Assembly (NCBI GenBank): GCA_019155205.2
Contig: JAHNZQ020000016.1
Coordinates: 1,881,152-1,945,151, forward strand
From: Gracilaria vermiculophylla
Taxonomy: Eukaryota > Rhodophyta > Florideophyceae > Gracilariales > Gracilariaceae
Length of the DNA stretch: 64,000 bases
Direction: 5' to 3'
Shown: positions 37,864 to 45,672 of the stretch, in pieces
How positions within the stretch are numbered: position 1 is the first letter of the stretch
Layout: every line of letters starts with the position of its first letter
Position numbers and translations under genes: made by a program
The notes under the pieces: generated by a model
What the model saw: the letters and a program-made list of their open reading frames with translations, nothing else
Databases searched by the model: none
Told to the model about the DNA's origin: nothing

Positions 37864-38727
37864 ATGAACTCGCGCACCCTTCCGCCGGCTGTGGCGCCGG
37901 CGTTTGCGCTGTCCATGAGCGTGCGGCCCGCTGAGAGAGTGATATCGCCGCCGCTCGACCAACGGCGCCCGCACGCGGAAACGCTCCCGCCCGCCGTGCC
38001 GTTTCCAACCCGCGTTCAGCTGGCGCGCATTCGCTTCCATCTCCTCAACAGCAGGGCGCGCGAGGCGACCGACTGGGAGCGTCGCGCGGAGGAAGGCCGG
38101 CCCGACGCCAGCAGACGGACGGAAGCGGAGAAGCGGCGGCCGGTAACCAGCGCGGAACGGCGCTCCCGCAGTGAGCGCCTGAAGAAGCTGTGGAACGACC
38201 CTGCGTGGAGAGAGCAGATGATGACCAAACGAAGGGACCCTGAGGTGTTGAAGAAGATTTCGGACGCGGCCAAGGCAAACTGGCAGGACCCTGACTTCAG
38301 GGAACGCATGCGCGCGTCGAGGCTTGGACGACCCGCGCCGAACAAGGGGCTTCCGGCGAGCAAGACAACTCGTCTGAGGATGAGTCTTGCGCGAAAGGGG
38401 ATTCCCATGTCAAAGGACGCTAAAAGGAAAATTTCGCAAGCACGGCTGAATCGAGCTCCGGAAGACGACTGGCCACGTCTTATTTCTCAAAGTAAGAAGG
38501 GCAAGACAAAGGAGTACTTTACCATGCGCAGGGAATACCGAGCGTTGCATCACGATCTTCTGCTTTGGAGCGACACGTATAGAACCAAGTACGGAAGACT
38601 ACCGAGCGCTTCCTCGTACGAAAGATTTGTGGCGCCGATGATGATATTCAGAATTAAGAGGTATTTGATGCTGAAGGAAATGCTTGGAGACGATGAGCCC
38701 CAAGTGAGAGAAATCATGTGCGACTAA
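37864..38727 (+). CDS. NUMOD3-repeat protein, probably organellar
   Basis: 287 residues from the first ATG (37864). The first ~70 residues are Arg/Ala/Pro-rich with almost no acids, compatible with a transit peptide. Residues about 115-215 carry repeated NUMOD3-like units: LKKLWNDPAWREQM, DPEVLKKISDAAKANWQDP, GRPAPNKGLP...MSLARKGIPMSKDAKRKISQARL. NUMOD3 modules bind DNA in GIY-YIG homing endonucleases, but here no GIY-YIG or HNH catalytic domain is present; plants and algae have such nuclease-free proteins, some plastid-predicted. The C-terminal 70 residues are helical and basic (EYRALHHDLLLWSDTYR). Probably a nucleic-acid-binding organelle protein; the exact role is unknown. It is divergent from the Csm1-like gene over about 400 bases. 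Confidence 0.7.
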   Translation: MNSRTLPPAVAPAFALSMSVRPAERVISPPLDQRRPHAETLPPAVPFPTRVQLARIRFHLLNSRAREATDWERRAEEGRPDASRRTEAEKRRPVTSAERRSRSERLKKLWNDPAWREQMMTKRRDPEVLKKISDAAKANWQDPDFRERMRASRLGRPAPNKGLPASKTTRLRMSLARKGIPMSKDAKRKISQARLNRAPEDDWPRLISQSKKGKTKEYFTMRREYRALHHDLLLWSDTYRTKYGRLPSASSYERFVAPMMIFRIKRYLMLKEMLGDDEPQVREIMCD

Positions 38728-39225
38728 ATGAATGGTAAACTTGGTGTATACCCAAAACAATGCCATGACAGCTTTCTGCCAACTTTGCGACTACAAGTTG
38801 CTTGATGCTCACGGTGCAGAGAGAGCTTGTTTTGTATGGTGGCTGTGTCATGTGCGAATGCTTGGTAGCAAGCTTTTGTTGGAAGGGTTGAGCTGTATCA
38901 AGGGTTGTTGTTGTGTGCATTTTGTGTTGCACAGCTCTTGAATGTGGAGAAACGTTAGCCAGCCAGTAGATGGGCAGCAGTTGTATTGCGGACGGCGATG
39001 TTCCGGTACGCAAAAGTTGCATCGGTCGATTACTGTTTCATTCACGCGGAGGGTTTGTGTAAAGTACAAAAATTGTATTGTGATGTGAATTTGTAATAAG
39101 CAAGGGTGCAAGCCGTGAGCTATCGACTTGCAGCTTATTGCACCTTAACTTTAGTAGGTAAATACTAAAGCTTAACCTGTTTTGACTTGTGATAGTTTCG
39201 ATGGGATGTAGATTTGATTGTGTGT
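38728..39225. other. Intergenic region between convergent genes
   Basis: About 500 bases between the convergent NUMOD3 and CZIB genes. T-rich near the right end, compatible with 3' untranslated sequence for the minus-strand gene. No gene or repeat is seen. Confidence 0.6.
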
Positions 39226-39696
39226 TTACATCTTGTTGAAACGGGTGTTCATCTCAGTGATAGTTGCCTCCTCGCGCAGCTCCTCATCGTAGCCGTAAAA
39301 CTCGCCGTTCTCGATGAAAGCATCTTCGAGTAAGCGATCGGATGCCGTGATCTCCAAAGGAACGTCATCGGCAATAATCCACTGCACTGGCTGCAATCCT
39401 CTGCACTCAAAACAGAGAAGCTCGCCCCAGTCTGGGGCGTGGGCGTGCAGATACGCGCTTTGGTGCAGAATCTTTACGTCGTTTACGCGACTGCAAAGCT
39501 TGCATGTGAGCTTCATGTTGACCATGGCATTGCGGATCCCCTGCACTTGTTCGGCAGTGGACAGCACGACTGGCTTGGACGTGTGCTCGCCGCAAGACGT
39601 ACACTGCAGGATGAAATGCCACGGGTAGTGTTCTGGAGGTTTCACGGACGATATGTTCTTGAGCTGGGCAGATATTTGAAGACTGAATTTGGGCAT
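39226..39696 (-). CDS. CXXC zinc-binding protein, CZIB (C1orf123 / DUF866) family
   Basis: Small eukaryote-wide cytosolic zinc protein of poorly known function. 156 residues, the usual length for the family (about 160). Starts MPKFSLQISAQLKNI, as family members do, which is why I take ATG 39696 although the frame is open about 70 codons further upstream. First CXXC in FILQCTSCGEHTSKPV (about 30-33), second in KLTCKLCSRVNDVKIL (about 64-67), followed by a third pair spaced C-x2-C-like in LLCFECRGLQPVQW. The family is thought to bind one zinc through two CXXC pairs; both are intact. The C-terminus is acidic. It stands alone beside the transposon nest. Confidence 0.9.
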   Translation of the reverse strand: MPKFSLQISAQLKNISSVKPPEHYPWHFILQCTSCGEHTSKPVVLSTAEQVQGIRNAMVNMKLTCKLCSRVNDVKILHQSAYLHAHAPDWGELLCFECRGLQPVQWIIADDVPLEITASDRLLEDAFIENGEFYGYDEELREEATITEMNTRFNKM

Positions 39697-40056
39697 TGTG
39701 CGTACTTGCCAGCGTGATGGCAGAAGGTATGTGAATGCGCGCGAATGCGCGATTGGCGACCAGCGCCGCGAGTGTGGCGGTTGCTTTGACTGCTGCCTTG
39801 TCGCCGCCAGTGGCGCACCAGTGGCGCAACGCTTGGGCTCCGTCTGAGTAAAGTCTGTCTCAATAGTACCTGATAGGACACCTGGCATATTAATGCAAAT
39901 CATCGTTTTTTCTTTAGTACTGTAGTGCTAACGTACCGAAATCAGTTTTCAAAAAGATCCAAGGACCTGTATCCAAGTCTTATTACATTTCACTTGAAAA
40001 CTTCATTTTTCCTTCTTCTGCAGTTGATTTTCGCTTCTGTCTAGTAAATAATGCTA
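39697..40056. other. Upstream of CZIB, up to the Tc1 element
   Basis: Open frame continues upstream of the CZIB start for about 200 bases (basic, no family similarity), then AT-rich sequence to the TA dinucleotide at 40055 where the Tc1/mariner element begins. It presumably contains the CZIB promoter. Confidence 0.5.
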
Positions 40057-40344
40057 CAGTGCGCGTCAAAAGTATAAGACCGGCGCCTCAGGTAAAACAA
40101 AATAGGGAAAACACCTCAAACTAGCATCACGTTGTAGCTGTTTAAAACCTGTTTTGAATGAAAGAAATCAAGTACAGAAATCAGCAGTACTTCTTTTGCA
40201 ATGCACAAAAACGAATACAAAGTATGCCAAAAATATAAGACCGAAACCGTTTTGCTACCATTCGCGCCAAAAAAAGTCAGTAGCGTACCTTCTGTTTATC
40301 GTGCATACCCTCCGACGATACTCTTCAGGGTTTTGTTTTCGTCC

Positions 40345-41925
40345 TAGAGCATGACAGAACTTTAAACATACCTCTTGCTTCTTCTCTGACAGATGCAGAA
40401 AAGGGTGCGATTAAAGCCCTTCACGGACAAAAGCTATTGCACTGAAAGATTGCTACAGCTATAAAACGTTCTAAGACGGTAGTCACAAATTATTTGAAGG
40501 ATCCTGAAGCGTATGTAACGAGAAAAAGAAATGGTAGACCTCAAAAACTCACAACGCGACAGAAACGAAGGCTCTTAAATGAAGCTAAAAAAACCGGGTA
40601 AAGCGGTTCCGTGCTCAAAAGCAATCTGCAGCTCTCGGTATCCGTTTCTACAATTCGTCGTACTCTTAAAGACAAAAACCAATTTGTCTACAAGAAACCA
40701 AAACCATCTTTCTTTTTAACGCCAAATCACAAAAAAGCCCGTGCGGACTGAGCAGCAGAACACATTACTTAAAGTACATTTCCGTGGCGCTAAGTAATAT
40801 TTTCTGATGAGAGGAAATTTAACTTGGACAGCCCTGATGGGTTTCCGTCCTATTGCCATGCAGTGGGTTCTGAAGAGCGTTGTTTTTCCAAACGCCAAAA
40901 AGGTAGAGGAGTTCTTATGGTTTGGAGCTGTTTTTATTATTTTTATAGAGGTCTTTTGGTAATTATGAATGGAAATAAAGACTCCAAGAAATATACGAAG
41001 CTCATTGCTGATACTTTATTAGATTGGGCCGCTATAACGCACGGAGAATCATATATTTTTCAGCAAGACAACTGTCCTATTCATGTATCTTGTGGTACTG
41101 TCAGCTCTCCTGTCGAAGTAGTAAAGCACAACGTCCGTTAGGAGTTTTTGTTGACTCCAAAGGCGCGTATTCCTAAAGGTGGTCTCTGGTGTCCCCTGTC
41201 ACGAGCCGGGGGAATTCTGAAAGGGATCCGCAAACACCAAGCGGAAGGGAAGGTTCACTGGGCGGACAATGCTCCTACAGGCGCTGCTATGATGCGACAT
41301 GGGGATCGGCGGCTTAGAAACCTGCGTGAATCGACGAGAGACTCCAACCGGAAAATGTAGAAGAAGACTCAAGGGTGCTTGTCTTTACTTCCCCAGAGGT
41401 GGAACTCAACCGGCAGCTTAAATATCAAGCCGGGAGCCCGCCTCGGCAGGTCGTACTACTGTGCTAATCACCCGCAAAAAATTTCTGAAATAAATCATAA
41501 ATTCTACCGTACTTTAAGGATACTGTAGCGCACGCGGGCAATATTATGCACCACGTGGTCCAGCAAATAAATTACGAACCCTCCTTAGGAATATTATACC
41601 TTAAGGCCAAACCACCATATTTCCGTAGGAGCCACTGCACTGCATATCTAGGCACTCTAAGAAATGGTTTACGTTCAAAAACATTCGTTTACTGTCGTGG
41701 CCGAGCCGTGTATCCGACATGAATCCTATTGAAAATCTTTGGGCTCTTTTGGCACGTAGTGTTTATTACAACGCACGTCAATTTGGTATTTTAGCCGAGC
41801 TAAAAGAAGCAGTTTTTACTGAGTGGGAAAAAATAAGTGATGAGGTACTTCAAGCTCATATTGAAAGCACGCAGAATCGCTGCGTAGCTGTTCTCACTGC
41901 CCAAGGTGCAAAAATAAAGTACTGA
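40345..41925 (+). pseudogene. Tc1-type transposase, broken
   Basis: Degraded transposase of the Tc1 element. Before the insertion one frame gives the helix-turn-helix part (IATAIKRSKTVVTNYL, RKRNGRPQKLTTRQKRR, STIRRTLKD) and the catalytic core: first Asp in IFSDERKFNLDSPDGF, second in QQDNCPIH. After the insertion the frame resumes with KKWFTFKNIRLLSWP, and DMNPIENLW gives the third catalytic residue (Glu). The reading frame carries five in-frame stops between about 40,440 and 40,800 and no frameshift that I can find, apart from the 554-bp insertion at 41091. No start codon survives. Confidence 0.9.
41091..41644 (+). mobile_element. Solo-LTR-like element, copy 1 (inside Tc1)
   Basis: 554 bp, starts TGTGGTACTGTCAG and ends in CA, flanked by the 5-bp direct repeat TATCT (41086-41090 and 41645-41649). 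TG...CA ends plus a 5-bp duplication suggest an LTR. Related copies lie at 54868-55420 (+) and 59127-59680 (-). No coding sequence inside. It splits the Tc1 transposase within the segment following the second catalytic Asp. Confidence 0.85.
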
Positions 41926-42150
41926 GCTAGTAATCGAGTTTCAGCTTTGAATCATTAAATCGTTCCTATTCTTTTTAATGCTTAAAAGTAGTATTTTACT
42001 GATTGCTCGTCTATTTTTATGTCGTCGAAATCATTTGGGACGGGTTTTGCTTTCTTTTGACTTATGCGTATTGGAAATTCAGAAATGGAGTGCCTTATTG
42101 TGACTCACATTCCATACATGACCGGTCTTATACTCTTGACGCGCACTGTA

Positions 42151-42720
42151 ATCCAACGCTTATGCATCGCGTTTCAGCAACGTCCCATACTTAAATTACT
42201 CGTAGTTTTCGCGCTATTTCCTACACTTAATTTTTAATCAAAACCTTGTTAAAATGGTCTGTCGTAGCCATAACTCATTCCAACGAGTACATCTTATTCA
42301 TTTTCAATGAGGTTTAAGTGACCTTAACATGTACGTAACTGCATGGAATTTATTTAAAGATAGCAAAGCCCTTTTTACATCATTGCAGACTAATAAACTG
42401 CTGCCTAATCTTTGTGAAAACGCATTTTACATATCTGATAAGATATATATTTCAAGCTTGTATGATACTTCATGTGACAGCATTTTTATGCGTTTTTGAG
42501 TCTACAGCGCTTACTAAAAATGCTTTGTATGTCGTGATTTCCATCGAACGTCCAGTGCATAGTATAGTACATCTTCTATTGAAAATTCATTACTCTCAAA
42601 ATTTTTTTGCTCTCTTTTCCATATGTTAGCAAAATGTAAAACACTATTGGTTATCTACATCACCGTTGTCACCGCTCCGGGTACCTACCGTGCCGTTCAC
42701 GGTTGCTCACTCGCGGGACT
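42151..42720. other. AT-rich spacer and left flank of the gypsy insertion
   Basis: About 500 AT-rich bases without a gene, then a short GC-richer piece (about 42655-42720). That piece joins with 54003-54217 across the gypsy element to form an older LTR-like remnant read on the minus strand. The last five bases, GGACT, are the gypsy target duplication. Confidence 0.5.
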
Positions 42721-43465
42721 TGTAGTGCAATGCCCCAAAGGGGAAAAGACCACGAAGGCGTTCGGAACTTCCTTCTCTATGAGGCGGCGCAGCGAACAGA
42801 GCACCCTCGAGTGAGAAACAACTAGCCGGGTGTAAACCGGGGCCTCATCTTCGCGACTAGCGCAGAGTGCGTCAAGTGGAGAAGCTGTGACCCGGATGCA
42901 ATCCTCTAGCGAGGTACGAGTCCAGCTAATGGGGAGCGCGGGCCTGCTGTGGTAGCGGGTCGCGCGAGCGTGGCGGTGCCACGGGGCGAAAGAGGAAAAG
43001 GAAAGGGGCGTAGGGCTTTCCGGAGATCCGGTGAAATGTACCTCGTACGAAGACGAACGCGACAACGATAGAAACACTCCAAAAGTTGGGTTCTATAACA
43101 CGCAAGGCGGCTAAGCTACCGTGTGCAACGGGCAGTCCCTCCGATGCGGAGTAGAGAGCGTCCGAAGGCGTAGAAGCTTAGGAACCAGACCCTTGGTGGG
43201 GGACTTTACTGTGTGCGCCGGCCGCGGGGCCGGTGCGCTAAGTACTGTCACACTGTGCAGTGCACAGTGTCATGCATCCCAAAATTGGGTTCTAAAGATA
43301 TGTAAAATCCCCAAAATTCGTGGCACACCACTAGCAATCATGATGTGTTCCATGTGTACCATCCGCACAATGCGGCGCCATTACTATCATAAAATACTGT
43401 ACCAGTCCCCAATGGCGTTATGAACCAAAGCCACAAAGTTCCCTGATACCGGGCGTTGCTCTACA
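42721..43465 (-). repeat. 3' LTR of the gypsy element
   Basis: 745 bp; differs from the other LTR at about 22 positions, all substitutions. As the element is on the minus strand this is its 3' LTR. An 18-bp internal palindrome around CACTGTGCAGTGCACAGTG occurs near 43250-43270 in both LTRs. Confidence 0.95.
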
Positions 43466-43478
43466 TATCCCCCTCCCC
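43466..43478 (-). promoter_or_regulatory. Polypurine tract of the gypsy element
   Basis: On the minus strand the bases next to the 3' LTR read GGGGAGGGGGATA, a purine tract directly abutting the LTR. It is the expected primer for plus-strand DNA synthesis and confirms the element's orientation. Confidence 0.75.
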
Positions 43479-43497
43479 AAGACGGGGCGTACATTCC

Positions 43498-43761
43498 ATG
43501 ATGGGCAGAGCACCGGCGAAGATGCAATGCAAAAGAGCAACTGACCCGGGTCCCCCGGTTGACCGCCCCACGAAGGGCAACTACGGTTTCGACGGGACAT
43601 CCGGCCCGACCATCTGTGCAACACCGTCGTCTCCGTCCCCACCGTCTGAGCGTTCTACCGTCTCTTCGAGTATTACACCGTCACACCGCCCGGCTACTCC
43701 GGTAATCGACCTCACCACGAGGGAAAGGCCTCCGAATCAGCCCCCAAAGAACCCTTCATAG
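43498..43761 (+). CDS. Short Pro/Ser/Thr-rich ORF antisense to gypsy
   Basis: An 87-codon frame on the strand opposite gag-pol, starting MMGRAPAKMQ and rich in Pro, Ser and Thr, just inside the 3' LTR. It precedes the larger antisense ORF but is in a different frame. It might be an upstream exon or leader ORF, or chance. Confidence 0.25.
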   Translation: MMGRAPAKMQCKRATDPGPPVDRPTKGNYGFDGTSGPTICATPSSPSPPSERSTVSSSITPSHRPATPVIDLTTRERPPNQPPKNPS

Positions 43762-43941
43762 GGATACTTCCCCTGGTTCCGGTCCGTGCCACGTCCGTCA
43801 GCGGATCGTGGTGGCCAACCCGGTATGGGGACTAGTGTAAACGCAGCGCAACCCGGCCCCGGGGCACCCGTATACACGCCTTGAACCGTCGCCGCGCAAC
43901 CGCCAGGCTTCGTACCTTCCCCGTCCGTGGTTCCGTACCCA

Positions 43942-45561
43942 ATGTCGATGGGAAACTGGCTTGCGGCCCACCTACTCCCCGCGGCTCATCCGGCAGCAGG
44001 AGGCCATGTGTGGCCAACATATGACTCGCTCGTAGGGCTAAACCCGAACAATCCTCGGCATGCGATGCGTTTGCGCTTGGCGCCGTGGTTCCACCCGGTC
44101 GCTGTCCTCGATAAGGGTCTTACCTCCGCATACGCGGACGCGTCGGACAATTTGCCCGGCGATCCTCCCGGTATCGTTACGACCTCGTGGGACTGGCGTC
44201 ACCGGATTGCCATCCCGGTTCATCACATCCGTCGGCTTCCCCGGGAAAGCGTAGCCTCCGCACATGTGGCATTCCTTACTATCGCGTATCAGCGGCAGAA
44301 TCGCGCGCCGTCGGAGACGCCGATACCTCCGGGCCTTCGGTTTAACATCGAGTTGTACCGCACACGCGGGGAGGTCGCGTACTGCGAGCGCTTAGCCGCG
44401 TTGGAAACATTCGCATGGCGCCGTATCCCGATCGCTCGGCAAGAAGCCCTATGTTGGGATCGACCGATTCTTCGGGCAGAGTTCCGATATCTCTCACGGG
44501 ACTATCGGTACAACTTTCTGCAGCACTGCATCCGTTCCGAAAGGCGTTGGCGATCCCGGCTCGGGTACTTCGTTCCATCTCAAAACGTAGAAGTCGAACG
44601 CATCACGGCTCCGCACCGGCGCGGTAGGTATGTACCTCTCCCCGATTGGTGGGTAGCGTTAGAGATCTGTCGCGGGTGCTACGTCGATTTTCCCCCGGTG
44701 TTGACCTACATGGGGTCGTATCTCATGATGGATCCCCACGCGGGGTTATGGTCCGTGGTGGTCACGGAGTGGGCTGCCCGCGTAGCGGCATATATCCTCG
44801 CTGAGGCGTACGACCAATATCGCTTGTGGTATACCCCTCCCCGAGTACGGGCGGCGATCCGAAGTCTGGATCTGCGTGTTCCCCTTGGAGGCGAGGAGAA
44901 CGCCGAGGAGCTGTTGACTCTCCTCGACTTCATCGACGGAGTCGATTGGAGTGAGGTCCCCATAACGCAGAGCAAGCGCGACCAAGCGGCTGCTGGTTCA
45001 GGTCCCGCCCTCGGGCGCAATACTGCACTCGCGGGCGATTATGAGTTCTTCGACCCCTGTGAGTATAGAGAACTGACGGTCGCAAAGGCGGGAGATCTTC
45101 GCGAAGCGCCACGCCTGATTCCCGAAGGGCACCCCATTGGGTTTGTGGATTCGGACGATTACCAACAGGCATATCTGAGTGGTGATACAATGGTAGATAA
45201 CGATTTCGACTCGGGTGGTGAAGTGCCATATGCGATGAATGTCGCCTCTGCGGGAGGTGTTAGTGGCCGTTCCCCATCCGCGGTGGGCGATGTTGCGCCT
45301 AATGTCCCCAGCGAGGGCACGTCTGCGTCAGCAGTGGGCTCCCATGGAGGGGGTGCTGGACCCGGCTCGGCTGGTCACGTGACGGGCGTGGCAGCGCCGG
45401 GCTCGAACGCGAGCAGTGCCGGCGAGGCCGAGATTATCGCGAGGTTCCTCCGGAGTTCCTGTTTGAGTGCCCACGAGGCGGGGGGTGACGTCTCCGCGAT
45501 GCGGGATGCGCTCGCGAACCGCCTTCGCGGGGGTCCTTCCCCACCTGGGGGCAGTGGTTAA
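43942..45561 (+). CDS. Antisense ORF of the gypsy element, 539 aa, unknown
   Basis: Not recognised. It is encoded on the strand opposite gag-pol, between the chromodomain end of pol (45673, convergent, 112 bases apart) and the 3' LTR. First in-frame ATG 43942; the frame is open a little further upstream. Residues 1 to about 350 look globular, rich in Trp, Tyr and Arg (TTSWDWRHRIAIPVHHIRRL, FRYLSRDYRYNFLQHCIRS, LWSVVVTEWAARVAAYILAE). About 350-440 is acidic and 440-539 is Gly/Ala/Ser-rich. No transmembrane segment that would suggest an envelope protein. The frame is intact although gag and pol carry at least six stops. Antisense ORFs in this position are known in plant Tat-lineage elements; I know of none described for an algal chromovirus. 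Confidence 0.6.
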   Translation: MSMGNWLAAHLLPAAHPAAGGHVWPTYDSLVGLNPNNPRHAMRLRLAPWFHPVAVLDKGLTSAYADASDNLPGDPPGIVTTSWDWRHRIAIPVHHIRRLPRESVASAHVAFLTIAYQRQNRAPSETPIPPGLRFNIELYRTRGEVAYCERLAALETFAWRRIPIARQEALCWDRPILRAEFRYLSRDYRYNFLQHCIRSERRWRSRLGYFVPSQNVEVERITAPHRRGRYVPLPDWWVALEICRGCYVDFPPVLTYMGSYLMMDPHAGLWSVVVTEWAARVAAYILAEAYDQYRLWYTPPRVRAAIRSLDLRVPLGGEENAEELLTLLDFIDGVDWSEVPITQSKRDQAAAGSGPALGRNTALAGDYEFFDPCEYRELTVAKAGDLREAPRLIPEGHPIGFVDSDDYQQAYLSGDTMVDNDFDSGGEVPYAMNVASAGGVSGRSPSAVGDVAPNVPSEGTSASAVGSHGGGAGPGSAGHVTGVAAPGSNASSAGEAEIIARFLRSSCLSAHEAGGDVSAMRDALANRLRGGPSPPGGSG

Positions 45562-45672
45562 CCATTCGCCGGTGCCCGATCGTTTCCCGATTAGGGCTTA
45601 TGGTAGCATTGTATCCATATGGAGTAAACGTGATCCACTTGTGGCTGGTGTCCCGCGTATGCGGCATGATAG

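Larger units (their letters stand above)
40057..42148 (+). mobile_element. Tc1/mariner transposon, interrupted
   Basis: Terminal inverted repeats of about 27 bp (40057-40083 and 42122-42148) start CAGTGCGCGTCAAAAGTATA at the left end and match with one or two differences. They are flanked by TA on both sides (40055-40056 and 42149-42150), the hallmark target duplication. The interior holds a degraded DD34E-type transposase and a 554-bp solo-LTR-like insertion; without it the element is about 1.53 kb, typical for Tc1. Confidence 0.92.

Noticed and set aside
41091..41644. Interpretation of the 554-bp element as a MITE
   Set aside because: Ends do carry a short inverted TGTGGTAC, but TG...CA plus 5-bp duplications at two independent sites fits an LTR better; not fully excluded.
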